The notes under the pieces were generated by a model. It had not been told where the DNA came from and made no database searches. It saw only the letters and a list, made by a program, of their open reading frames with translations. Below, piece after piece: positions 6,485 to 13,852 of a DNA stretch of 27,949 bases (the first letter of the stretch is position 1; each line of letters starts with the position of its first letter). Made by a program: the position numbers and the translations under genes. This DNA comes from a virus, in the IMG/VR virus record IMGVR_UViG_3300044641_003556, positions 1 through 27,949 of that record; one strand, written 5' to 3'.

Positions 6485-6907
6485 ATGGAAAAAATAATAT
6501 GTAATTCGTGTCAAGTTGAAAAAGATCTAACATCATTCTACAAGTGTAAAGAATGTAGAGATGGGGTTAGTAAGGTCTGTAAATTATGTAAGAATCAAGG
6601 GAGGAAATCAACAAAAAGTGAAAGGACTATTCACCCCTTTAATAAAGAGTTTAGAAGGTCAGAAGATTCTTGGTGGACGATGGCAGGAACCACTCCAAAA
6701 GATTACAAGGATATGTGGGAAATCTTGAGCCTAATGGGTTATAATCTTGAAAAGGACATACACCATCAGTTTGTAGATAAAATCAACCAGACCCTCTTAA
6801 AACCCTTAAAATACAAAAAGAAAAAACATATCATATCATTCCTTCCAAACGGAGAACCACACCCTAATAGAAGAGGCGTAAAAAAAACCCCCATTCAGGA
6901 AGAATGA
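6485..6907 (+). CDS. Zinc-ribbon protein of unknown function (only plus-strand gene)
   Basis: 140 residues. Three CxxC pairs (C6/C9, C21/C24, C32/C35) in the first 37 residues form a zinc-ribbon-like module of the kind found ahead of phage HNH and endonuclease VII-like nucleases. No catalytic HNH or DH-N motif is visible in the rest. The C-terminal half is basic (LKPLKYKKKKH, NRRGVKKTP), suiting nucleic acid binding. The gene runs against all its neighbours and its last bases overlap a terminator serving the opposite strand. It looks like an independently expressed accessory gene (moron) or a degenerate nuclease. Confidence 0.75.
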   Translation: MEKIICNSCQVEKDLTSFYKCKECRDGVSKVCKLCKNQGRKSTKSERTIHPFNKEFRRSEDSWWTMAGTTPKDYKDMWEILSLMGYNLEKDIHHQFVDKINQTLLKPLKYKKKKHIISFLPNGEPHPNRRGVKKTPIQEE

Positions 6908-6910
6908 GGG
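6880..6910 (-). terminator. Rho-independent terminator of the 7361-6965 unit
   Basis: On the minus strand, CCCTCATTC, loop TTCCT, then GAATGGGGG form a nine-pair stem with one G-U pair, immediately followed by eight T residues (6887-6880). This is a textbook intrinsic terminator for leftward transcripts from the gene ending at 6965. It overlaps the end of the convergent plus-strand gene, whose TGA (6905-6907) lies inside the stem. There is no T-run on the plus strand, so it is one-directional. Confidence 0.85.
6882..6894. repeat. 13-bp direct repeat, copy 2
   Basis: AAAAAACCCCCAT, identical to 6309-6321. Here it is part of the intrinsic terminator at 6880-6910. The two copies flank the plus-strand zinc-ribbon gene. 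Confidence 0.6.
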
Positions 6911-6964
6911 AAAAAGGTGGATGGCAGTAGGAAAACCTTTTTTTTGGTTTCTTAATAATAAATA

Positions 6965-7180
6965 TTATTCTTCAACAAACTTGCCACGAATAAAGGTGTC
7001 TATTGTTTCTAATCTATCACCTAACTCTTTGGAGTATCCGTTGATACAATAATCAACCAATACATTTGTAATACCTACTGTTTCTTTCAAGGTTAGATTA
7101 ACCCCCAACTTATTTGTATAGTCAAATACAAACTTTAATTGGGATTGTGTTACGATGGTTTTTTGTGTGTCTTGTGCCAT
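6965..7180 (-). CDS. Small unknown protein (71 aa)
   Basis: I chose the ATG at 7180 (MAQDTQKTIVTQ), which lies one base after the TAA of the upstream ORF; the frame extends upstream to 7228, but that part overlaps the other gene. The product looks helical (SQLKFVFDYTNKLGVNL, then LKETVGITNVLVDYCI) and soluble. No family is recognised. It is the last gene before the terminator at 6880-6910. Confidence 0.65.
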   Translation of the reverse strand: MAQDTQKTIVTQSQLKFVFDYTNKLGVNLTLKETVGITNVLVDYCINGYSKELGDRLETIDTFIRGKFVEE

Positions 7181-7181
7181 A

Positions 7182-7361
7182 TTAGTATTTGTCTGCGAGC
7201 ATCTCCTCGTATGCTGATTGTGTCTCAAGAAAATTATTCATATATTCTTCTTGGTCTTGTAATTCTTTATTCTTAACCCATTGCTGATATTGATAATCCA
7301 TATCACAAGGGAAAATATCCTCTTCAATAATGTCTTCAAGTAATCTTTTTGTCATTCCCAT
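7182..7361 (-). CDS. Small acidic protein (59 aa), unknown
   Basis: An ATG at 7361 opens 59 codons to a TAA at 7182-7184. The product is acidic and helical (RLLEDIIEEDIF, then NKELQDQEEYMNNFLE). A second ATG at 7355 is possible. It is the first gene downstream of the promoter-like element at 7382-7417 and is followed one base later by the next gene. Small acidic early phage proteins often bind host proteins, but nothing in the sequence identifies the function. Confidence 0.6.
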   Translation of the reverse strand: MGMTKRLLEDIIEEDIFPCDMDYQYQQWVKNKELQDQEEYMNNFLETQSAYEEMLADKY

Positions 7362-7381
7362 AGTTGTAGTGTTTTTATATA

Positions 7382-7417
7382 TATAAATATACCTATACCT
7401 AACAAAAATATCAATAG
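7382..7417 (-). promoter_or_regulatory. Promoter/operator-like element, second copy
   Basis: The plus strand shows TATAAATATA (7382-7391), CCTAT (7392-7396), CAAA (7403-7406) and ATCAATAG (7410-7417), the same ordered blocks as at 5342-5376. The TATA block lies 20 bases from the start codon at 7361, exactly as in the other copy. It directly precedes a two-gene unit and follows the terminator of the virion operon, where a new promoter is expected. Confidence 0.5.
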
Positions 7418-7424
7418 GGTAAAT

Positions 7425-7461
7425 AAAAAAAAGTCAAATATTTTTAGTATCTGACTTTTTT
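7425..7461 (-). terminator. Terminator of the virion operon (possibly bidirectional)
   Basis: AAAAAAGTCA (7427-7436) and TGACTTTTTT (7452-7461) form a ten-pair stem with a 15-base loop. Reading leftward the stem ends in a run of eight T residues (7432-7425), as an intrinsic terminator should. The A and T flanks make it potentially active in both directions. It lies about 110 bases past the stop of the propeller gene at 7569. Confidence 0.75.
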
Positions 7462-7466
7462 AAGAA

Positions 7467-7528
7467 GGGGGGGATGGTAAAGCATCTACGATAGAAATGG
7501 GAAAAACAAACAAGAGAACCTCCCCCCC
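7467..7528. repeat. G7/C7 inverted repeat in the 3' untranslated region
   Basis: GGGGGGGA (7467-7474) and TCCCCCCC (7521-7528) are perfect complements 46 bases apart, lying between the end of the propeller gene and the terminator. Such a pure G/C stem stands out in this AT-rich DNA. It could stabilise the 3' end of the virion transcript or strengthen termination. No ORF lies between the arms. Confidence 0.7.
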
Positions 7529-7568
7529 TAATATCTATTATAACTAATAGTATCTTGGTAATCAATAA

Positions 7569-9020
7569 TTATTCACAATTTAATAAATTACCGAACGGAT
7601 CCACAGCAACAAAGTTAGAAGTTGGTGTTCCATTATACTCTGTGAATACACTAGTCAAAAGGGTATTACCATTTGATAGTGTCAAAATTGGAGATGAAAG
7701 TGTTGCGTTAAAATCAAAATCAAAACCAGTTCCAGTATTGAATGTAGTATCAAGGGATCCGTTGTTATTTATTCTTAAAAATCCTCCAATAGCAACTCCG
7801 TTATAAGACACAAAGTTTCCAGCAACAACATATTTACCATTTTTGCTGTTGATGTCAAAAACATAAGGAGTTCCAGTTCCACCAGTAAATCCTGAACCGA
7901 TACTAAAGGTATTATCTAATTTATCACCATCAGTCAATCTTGATATTCTATTACTACTTTGACCGCTATATTGTGTAAAGAATCCACCACATACAATTTT
8001 TCCATCTGAATCTACATCAACTGAAATAACATCATTGTTGAATCCTCCACCAAGAAACACACTATTATCCAAAGTTCCATTAGTATTTAATCTACAAATA
8101 CGACCTAATGCCTGCGTTCCTCCTGATGTGAAACTTCCTGCGACAATACTTTTGCCGTCCTCTTGAAGTTTTATTTGATAAACAGCATTATTAAATGAAG
8201 GACTGAATGAAATATCCAAAGAACCATCAGTATTTAATCTTGCTATTCTAGTTCTTTGAGTTCCACTATAACTAGTAAACTCACCACCACATAATATTTT
8301 TCCGTCCTCTTGAACCGCAACAGCCCAAACAGTAGAAGAAAAACCAGTTCCTATTACAAATGAAGTATCCAAAGAACCATCAGTATTTAATCTTGCTATT
8401 CTTCTTCTTGCGACTCCGTTATAAGTCGTAAATGCTCCACCTATTACAATTTTTCCGTCAGGTTGTAATGCCATTGCGTAAATATCACTATTTGTAGCCG
8501 TTCCTGGTTCAAATGAAGTATCCACCGATAAATCAGTATTAAATCTCTGTATTCTTGTAATTGATGTATCACCACCATATTCTGTGAAATAACCAGCGAC
8601 AATCGCTTTTCCATCAGGTTGTTCTATCATCAACTCCGCAGTTCCAAAGTTATCAGTATTGAATGACTTGAGGTCAAAACAAGTAACCGAAGGATCGGAC
8701 ACAGCCATAGTCAAACTATCTCCTGATTGAAGAATAGGGGTCTGAACTGATATTAAACCTGAACCATATGTATCAGTTGAATATAAAGTATTATTTACGT
8801 AGGTGTCTATTTTTGCGTCCCCCTGTTGTAAGAACATCTGTATAGTACCATATTGAGATCCTCTTGTGTTAGTAATCTCTGTATTTGTTCCACTAATCAA
8901 ATCACCTACAACCAAAGGTAAAGAACCATCGGTTATAGTTAATTCACCAGTAACACTACTCGGCGTGGATAATTTCGTGATTACCGCTGAAGCCGATGTA
9001 TTTGATATTGAAAAACTCAT
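7569..9020 (-). CDS. Seven-bladed beta-propeller virion adhesin (DUF5122/delta-60 repeats)
   Basis: 483 residues. The first about 125 residues are a Thr/Ser-rich beta domain, likely the virion-attachment part. Then come seven copies of a roughly 51-residue repeat with the consensus QPDGKIVIGGxFTxYNG, RIARLNTDGSLDTSF, matching DUF5122/delta-60 repeats. Seven blades close a standard propeller. No signal peptide is seen. In phages such proteins sit at tail tips or head fibres and bind host surface sugars or proteins. Two blades are nearly identical at DNA level (8213-8250 and 8366-8402, 153 bases apart), a sign of recent blade duplication. It is the last gene of the virion operon. Confidence 0.8.
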   Translation of the reverse strand: MSFSISNTSASAVITKLSTPSSVTGELTITDGSLPLVVGDLISGTNTEITNTRGSQYGTIQMFLQQGDAKIDTYVNNTLYSTDTYGSGLISVQTPILQSGDSLTMAVSDPSVTCFDLKSFNTDNFGTAELMIEQPDGKAIVAGYFTEYGGDTSITRIQRFNTDLSVDTSFEPGTATNSDIYAMALQPDGKIVIGGAFTTYNGVARRRIARLNTDGSLDTSFVIGTGFSSTVWAVAVQEDGKILCGGEFTSYSGTQRTRIARLNTDGSLDISFSPSFNNAVYQIKLQEDGKSIVAGSFTSGGTQALGRICRLNTNGTLDNSVFLGGGFNNDVISVDVDSDGKIVCGGFFTQYSGQSSNRISRLTDGDKLDNTFSIGSGFTGGTGTPYVFDINSKNGKYVVAGNFVSYNGVAIGGFLRINNNGSLDTTFNTGTGFDFDFNATLSSPILTLSNGNTLLTSVFTEYNGTPTSNFVAVDPFGNLLNCE

Positions 9021-9047
9021 ATTTTTTTATGTTTTTATTTAATTTAT

Positions 9048-9863
9048 TTATTTAATGTAGGATTCAATCAATTCAATATGACCGTCCATATAAGATACAT
9101 CGTGAATCATACCTAACTCTTCATCAATCTCGTCCATAAGGTCATAGAAATCATCAACTAATATCTCGGCTTGGTTGAGTTGGTTTGTTGTTGCCGTCTT
9201 ATCTTCCAATACCTTGGCTTCAATCTCAAATACATTATCCGCGATTTGAGCCGCACTTCTAATCATACCAGCAGTTTCTTCGTCAGGCTTCATATCAATA
9301 AGATGTTGGAATGTCGCCTGTGCGCCAGGACAGATATAAAAGTATTTTGTTTCATAACCCAATACACTCATCTCACTAAACTCAACTGGTTCAATCAATA
9401 AATCATCATTCATAACAATAGGAGTATTTGGAACTACAACACGAGACGCACATTCTCTGTAGGCTTGTTTATAGTCGGTGCCAGTCGCTCGTTTTCTTGC
9501 GATACATCTACCCAACGCTGAATCAGCAGGAATGTCTGTATCGTCAAACTTACCCCACCATCTATAATATTCTGAATAAGCATTAAGACAATATCCCATT
9601 CTTTTTTTCATCATAGGGTACATTTCTTTCATCTTGGAATTAGCAGAACATCTTTTTAGATAGACCCCTCTATTTTCTTTTCTACGAGGTTGAATTACAA
9701 ATGTATCTACCTCCTTTTGTTTTGACATCTTGAACTTTTCCAACTGACTATAACAGACAGCCAATCGTTGTTCCATACTTGGGAACTCATCAGCAACTTT
9801 TACAGCACATCTTGATATAAAATCGTTGTCCGTTTCCTTATCAGTTTTTATTGGTAATGGCAT
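9048..9863 (-). CDS. Phage protein with three Cys-pair helical repeats
   Basis: 271 residues. A motif of the form RC, 17-19 residues, C repeats three times: C19/C37, C72/C92 and C120/C138. The first two also share a FP or YP followed by a basic residue and R (DEFPSMEQRLAVC, KEMYPMMKKRMGYC). The first type occurs in phage proteins near capsid and protease genes, of unknown function. The C-terminal 130 residues are acidic and helical (DDFYDLMDEIDEELGM). Position after portal and connector suggests a head-associated structural or maturation role. Paired cysteines could bind metal or form disulfides, but that is inference. Confidence 0.6.
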   Translation of the reverse strand: MPLPIKTDKETDNDFISRCAVKVADEFPSMEQRLAVCYSQLEKFKMSKQKEVDTFVIQPRRKENRGVYLKRCSANSKMKEMYPMMKKRMGYCLNAYSEYYRWWGKFDDTDIPADSALGRCIARKRATGTDYKQAYRECASRVVVPNTPIVMNDDLLIEPVEFSEMSVLGYETKYFYICPGAQATFQHLIDMKPDEETAGMIRSAAQIADNVFEIEAKVLEDKTATTNQLNQAEILVDDFYDLMDEIDEELGMIHDVSYMDGHIELIESYIK

Positions 9864-9866
9864 TAC

Positions 9867-10133
9867 TTAAAGATTAACTTGTGATTTTAATTTTTTATTT
9901 TCAAGGTGCAGTTCGTCAATTTTACCTTCCAATTCCTGAACCTTGATATTCAATAATTCTATTTCTGACCTCAAGTCAGTTATAATTTGGCTATACAACA
10001 ATATAGATTTTTCCAAGTTGGATAATATCAAATTATCTGTCTCGGCTTTTGTCTTTCTCTTACCAGCAAAATACGAGGCTATACTCGTTATTACATTACT
10101 TCCTAATATTGTTAAAATAGTTTCTATATTCAT
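9867..10133 (-). CDS. Membrane-anchored coiled-coil protein (88 aa)
   Basis: Residues about 1-23 are a hydrophobic segment (TILTILGSNVITSIASYFAG), followed by a basic KRKTK stop and a long heptad-patterned coiled coil (residues about 40-86: LRSEIELLNIKVQELEGKID and onward). Candidate roles are a lysis-associated protein (holin- or spanin-like) or a virion component that spans a membrane during DNA entry. No lipobox or endolysin is adjacent. The gene overlaps no neighbour but is spaced only 3 and 12 bases from them. Confidence 0.6.
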   Translation of the reverse strand: MNIETILTILGSNVITSIASYFAGKRKTKAETDNLILSNLEKSILLYSQIITDLRSEIELLNIKVQELEGKIDELHLENKKLKSQVNL

Positions 10134-10145
10134 ATCATTATATTT

Positions 10146-10760
10146 TTACCAACCACAACAATTCCAGGTGGGATCGCCATATATTACAGAAGTTAATACA
10201 CCTCCACCAGGCCCAACATTTAGATTTTGGTAGCGAGGGCCGTTATTCAAGTGAATACCACTAAAGTAATTCTTACCCAAATGGGGTCTTAATCCGTCTG
10301 TGGAGGTATAAGTATAAACCAACGGATAATTTGATTGATTAAAAATCAATTCTTCAATCATTCGTCTCTCAAAGAATTGGCTTCTATCATCCGCCGCTGT
10401 CTGCATATACTGCATCTCGGATATGGTAATAGTTTTTTCAGAACCATTAACAATACCATTATTTTTAATTCTCATAAAAATTGATGGTAATGCTTCCGCA
10501 TATGCTGCCCATATTAACATCGGTTGAACGAAGTATTGAAGGAAGTTATTATTTATATCAGTTAGAGAACTTGTTGCCACCTCATTTAATAATTGGACGT
10601 AGAACAAACGACCAATTATATATTCCAATTTTGTCTGTTGAACTACACCGATAAATGGTAATAACACAGCAGAGGTTACGTTTTGGTCTATATCAGTAAA
10701 GTTTTTTAATTTATTCTCTGATACTAATAATATATTTTGAGGTACTAATGCTTGAGACAT
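10146..10760 (-). CDS. Putative head-tail connector (DUF6712-like)
   Basis: 204 residues. The N-terminus (LVSENKLKNFTDIDQNV, then LLPFIGVVQQTKLEYIIG) follows the layout of phage head-tail connector/adaptor proteins of the DUF6712 kind found beside portals in Bacteroidetes phages. The middle is helical (YFVQPMLIWAAYAEAL). The C-terminus is a Gly/Asn-rich tail ending CCGW. It starts one base after the portal stop. Its assignment rests on position and overall shape. Confidence 0.55.
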   Translation of the reverse strand: MSQALVPQNILLVSENKLKNFTDIDQNVTSAVLLPFIGVVQQTKLEYIIGRLFYVQLLNEVATSSLTDINNNFLQYFVQPMLIWAAYAEALPSIFMRIKNNGIVNGSEKTITISEMQYMQTAADDRSQFFERRMIEELIFNQSNYPLVYTYTSTDGLRPHLGKNYFSGIHLNNGPRYQNLNVGPGGGVLTSVIYGDPTWNCCGW

Positions 10761-10761
10761 A

Positions 10762-11952
10762 TTATATTGGGTTAATAGTTTCGTCTTTTACGACATCTAT
10801 ATTTTTATTTACATCTATGGTTGGTGCTGCGTCCTTCATAGTCACCATCTCAAATTGCTTGATTTCTATTTCAGTTGGAATACCAGCATCTCTGATTGTT
10901 AATAACTTTTGGAACACACCTTTAATCTCGTTCTGTAATGGTTTAATTACAAGGTTTTGGAAGTGGTCTTGGGCTTCAAGATGGTCTGCTGTTCCCAACT
11001 TACCTGGTGTCATAATACCCAATAATTCTGGTGATGATATTTGGTGAGCGGTCAAAATTGCTTCTTGAACCATCGCATTCAATTCAACCCATAATTTATC
11101 AGACCCGTTATTCTGTATTGGTGTAATCTCTGGTGCTTGTTCCTTACCATCAGCAAAAGTTAAAAATAACTTACCACTTACGTTGGAACCAGCATATTTA
11201 GCAACCATCGTATTATAGATTTCCTCTCTTTGCTCGGGGTCAGGAACACCATTATTTAATGCCACAAATAAACTTGGTGATAGACCATTAACAATATTGT
11301 TAAAGTGCCAGTTGAATATCTCTACTTGAGTGGATATGGCTGTCGCAGCACCCCAATAAGTTGGAGTTGGATAATAATTGTTTCCCGCAGAGTGAGTGGT
11401 ATAATAAAATACCTGTGATGGGCTTTCATCTTGTATATCAAATGCTGGTAATTTACGAGGTATAAACTTCTTGGGGTAAGCCCAATCTGAACTATAATAG
11501 AAATTATGTATTCTATCGTGCATATCAGTTTTTTCGGCTCTTAATTTGGAGAAGTCCATATAATACATATCAAATCCTGTTTCTCTGTCTTTTCTCCATA
11601 CAATATTGATGGCAAAACCTCCGTATAAAATGAAGTCAAGAACACACTTGTCCCATATATCATAGATATGGTCTCCAAGGCTATTAGCCATCAATAACCT
11701 ATTATCGTCCCCTAATTTCAACGATATTGATTCTCCCCTTGTACCATACCATTTGGAAGTTATAGCGGCTCTATGAGTCGGAGAAGTGTTGTAAAGACGG
11801 ATTAACTCTTGAGCAGCCAAGTTGCTTACCCCAAAGAAAACCCAAGGCGTTCTTGTATTGATAATAAGGTTTTCCTCAATCAAAGGGACTCTTGCCGTAG
11901 CAAAGTCAAACACCTGTAAAAAATCGTTATTTTTCTTTATTTCTTCGTTCAT
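10762..11952 (-). CDS. Portal protein
   Basis: 396 residues, similar to PBSX/HK97-type portals. Recognisable parts are YNTSPTHRAAITSKWYGTRG (about 60-80), the YGGFAINIVWRKD strand (about 115-130), NNYYPTPTYWGAATAISTQ (about 190-210) and the SPELLGIMTPGKLGTADHLE segment (about 305-325) followed by the long crown-side helix. The portal forms the dodecameric entry vertex through which DNA is packaged. The order portal then connector is usual, but here the portal lies downstream of the capsid gene, not upstream. Confidence 0.8.
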   Translation of the reverse strand: MNEEIKKNNDFLQVFDFATARVPLIEENLIINTRTPWVFFGVSNLAAQELIRLYNTSPTHRAAITSKWYGTRGESISLKLGDDNRLLMANSLGDHIYDIWDKCVLDFILYGGFAINIVWRKDRETGFDMYYMDFSKLRAEKTDMHDRIHNFYYSSDWAYPKKFIPRKLPAFDIQDESPSQVFYYTTHSAGNNYYPTPTYWGAATAISTQVEIFNWHFNNIVNGLSPSLFVALNNGVPDPEQREEIYNTMVAKYAGSNVSGKLFLTFADGKEQAPEITPIQNNGSDKLWVELNAMVQEAILTAHQISSPELLGIMTPGKLGTADHLEAQDHFQNLVIKPLQNEIKGVFQKLLTIRDAGIPTEIEIKQFEMVTMKDAAPTIDVNKNIDVVKDETINPI

Positions 11953-11979
11953 AATTATAAATATAAAGTTTTATCAATA

Positions 11980-13209
11980 TCACCAACTGCTATATTGATA
12001 TTTTGTTTTCAGGTAATTTACGACCTGTGCGTATTCGGAACTATTGAGTAATCGGTTATAAATCAAAAACTCAAAGATACTATTATCTATTCCAATTTGA
12101 CCTGAATCTGAACCTAACCCCAAAAAGTTAGATACGTCAGTATTTGAGAATGATGATGTAGAACCCGAAGCGTCGTTGAATGTAGCAGTAAAGAAAGAGT
12201 CCGATTGTCCTGACGCAGCGATAAATAATTCTCCCAAAGGTGATGGTATTGGTTGTAAAGATATTCCATTCGGAGTTTTAAGGATTTCTGGATTACTTGT
12301 TCCTATTAACATACATAAACCAGCCCCTCCCGCTAAATTGATAGTCCAGTTTCCTGTTCCTGTACTATTTCTCTTCATAACGATAAAAATAGAAGACCCT
12401 GAATAATTCTCTAATGGGAATGATGACCCTTGATTTTGTCCGTCTATGTAATTTACCGCCGTTCCCGTAAATGAACCTAATGTTTCGGTTATAATTGAAG
12501 GTTGAAGTAATGCTGTAGCCTGACTTATAGACCCTCCCAATAGTCCCAAGTTAGTCCAAGACGCCGCTGTAGCACCACTTGTTGATAAATACCAATGCTG
12601 TAGATTACCTAATGATAATGGGTCTAAAGGTGGAGGTGGTGTTGAACTCGGAGTTGGAGTTAAAGTAGGAGTTGTTGTAGGGGTGTGAGTCGCAGTTATA
12701 GAAGGTGTTGGAGTATTTGTAGGGGTATTGGTTGGAGTTTTAGTTGGAGTAGGAGTAAGAGTAGGGGACGCTGTAATACTCGGAGTAGGAGGGTTTATCT
12801 CATCAGGAGCAAATATTGTATTAGAATTAAACTCATCATCAGAAATAAACTCAAAATAATTTTCATTTGTTGTATCCGCACTTACAACAATAAACTCGGC
12901 TATACCATTTTCCACTAACTCTGTGGCTAATAATGGATTTAGATTACCCGAGCCAAATGGCTGGGCATAGGCATAATAGTTATACTGGCCTTCATAAGGA
13001 AATGGTATTTGACCCACACCCTGACCTTCAACAAACTCAAATTGATTATACCTCGTTGGATGCGGTGATACATCAGGCAAGATAAAATCTACCTCTTTTT
13101 TTGAGAATATATGAATAAATTGAAATAAGTATTCAGGATCACATACAGTTGTATTCTGTGTGAGCGTTACAACAATCTTATTAAGTTGGTTGGATTTTAA
13201 TAATATCAT
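11980..13209 (-). CDS. Virion protein with Pro/Thr linker and C-terminal lectin-like domain
   Basis: 409 residues in three parts. Residues 1-138 are a beta-rich domain likely to anchor to the capsid or neck. Residues 139-197 are a Pro/Thr linker (NTPTNTPTPS-type). Residues 200-409 look like a concanavalin A/LamG-like lectin domain: WYLSTSGATAASWTNLG at the start and FEFLIYNRLLNSSEYAQVVNY near the end, the usual last strand and helix of such domains. This suggests a head fibre or decoration protein binding host glycans or mucus. It is placed between a small structural protein and the portal. Confidence 0.75.
   Translation of the reverse strand: MILLKSNQLNKIVVTLTQNTTVCDPEYLFQFIHIFSKKEVDFILPDVSPHPTRYNQFEFVEGQGVGQIPFPYEGQYNYYAYAQPFGSGNLNPLLATELVENGIAEFIVVSADTTNENYFEFISDDEFNSNTIFAPDEINPPTPSITASPTLTPTPTKTPTNTPTNTPTPSITATHTPTTTPTLTPTPSSTPPPPLDPLSLGNLQHWYLSTSGATAASWTNLGLLGGSISQATALLQPSIITETLGSFTGTAVNYIDGQNQGSSFPLENYSGSSIFIVMKRNSTGTGNWTINLAGGAGLCMLIGTSNPEILKTPNGISLQPIPSPLGELFIAASGQSDSFFTATFNDASGSTSSFSNTDVSNFLGLGSDSGQIGIDNSIFEFLIYNRLLNSSEYAQVVNYLKTKYQYSSW
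12619..12795 (-). repeat. Pro/Thr-linker coding repeat (lectin-like gene)
   Basis: About 59 codons made mainly of ACT/ACA and CCT/CCA, giving low-complexity DNA. The protein segment has TPT and NTPT units. Similar tracts occur at 20321-20491, 22186-22602 and 27875-27943, offering homology for recombination between these genes. Confidence 0.85.
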
Positions 13210-13224
13210 TTGTGTATAAAATAA

Positions 13225-13256
13225 TCACAGAGGAGTTATTATAAACCCCCCTGTGA
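13225..13256 (-). terminator. Hairpin after the small structural gene
   Basis: On the minus strand, TCACAGGGGGG, a ten-base AT loop, and CTCCTCTGTGA form an eleven-pair stem with two G-U pairs, followed by TTATTTTAT. It stands between the stop at 13264 and the start at 13209. The T-run is imperfect, so it may only partly terminate, lowering expression of downstream genes relative to capsid genes. Confidence 0.6.
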
Positions 13257-13263
13257 TAAATAG

Positions 13264-13788
13264 TTATTCTACTGTTATACCAGAAACGACTGAATAGATA
13301 GTTCCACTCAATTCGCACATAGGTAGTTGCTCCAACGCCTGCAGGGTAAGGTTATATCCCTGGCGGTCTCCTAAAGCAAGACCAGTCGCTGATGAACCAG
13401 CGGAAACGAACATTCCATATTCCTCACCAAGTAAGAAATATGAACCGTTATTGTCCTCAAATATTACCGCTAATCTGAAGTTTTGTGCTAGTGTTTTTAT
13501 GATATTTCTTTTGTATTGTTCCAACTTTGCGAAGAACATTGTAAGTTCTTGCGTGTAGTAAACGGTACCATTTTCAAGTGAAGCATTTATAGTTTCTGTC
13601 ATCTCACTTGTCGTTCTGATTAACTGAAACTCATAAAATACTCCTGTTCCTGTGATGGACGTAATCGTGTCTCCTGTGTTCTTAATTACTGATGTCACAT
13701 TATCAAAATCAGTAATCCAAACTCTATTTACACCACCTGCGTTGTCTCTACAACCAAAAGTAATACCTTGTGCTAAATTACAACTCAT
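13264..13788 (-). CDS. Small virion structural protein following the capsid gene (tail-tube-like?)
   Basis: 174 residues. The N-terminus (SCNLAQGITFGCRDNAGGV) is of a type I recall from structural proteins of Bacteroidetes phages, and the C-terminus (LTLQALEQLPMCELSGTIY) resembles the end of tail-tube-like proteins. It sits between two strong hairpins directly after the major capsid gene, suggesting high expression as a separate segment of mRNA. Major tail tube or head decoration are the best options. No enzymatic motif is present. Confidence 0.55.
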   Translation of the reverse strand: MSCNLAQGITFGCRDNAGGVNRVWITDFDNVTSVIKNTGDTITSITGTGVFYEFQLIRTTSEMTETINASLENGTVYYTQELTMFFAKLEQYKRNIIKTLAQNFRLAVIFEDNNGSYFLLGEEYGMFVSAGSSATGLALGDRQGYNLTLQALEQLPMCELSGTIYSVVSGITVE

Positions 13789-13824
13789 TTGTATATTATA
13801 TTTAGTTTTTTAGTTTATTGGTAA

Positions 13825-13849
13825 ATAGGGGGGTTATTCACCCCCCATT
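13825..13849 (-). terminator. G6/C6 hairpin after the major capsid gene
   Basis: GGGGGG (13828-13833) and CCCCCC (13841-13846) with a seven-base loop, only seven bases past the capsid stop codon. No T-run follows at once on the minus strand, so it may act as a partial terminator or an mRNA 3'-end stabiliser rather than a full stop. Confidence 0.6.
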
Positions 13850-13852
13850 AAA

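Noticed and set aside
7181-7228. Longer start at 7228 for the gene ending at 6965
   Set aside because: The extra 16 residues (His/Arg/Thr-rich) come from the other frame of the 59-residue gene; the ATG at 7180 sits one base after that gene's stop.
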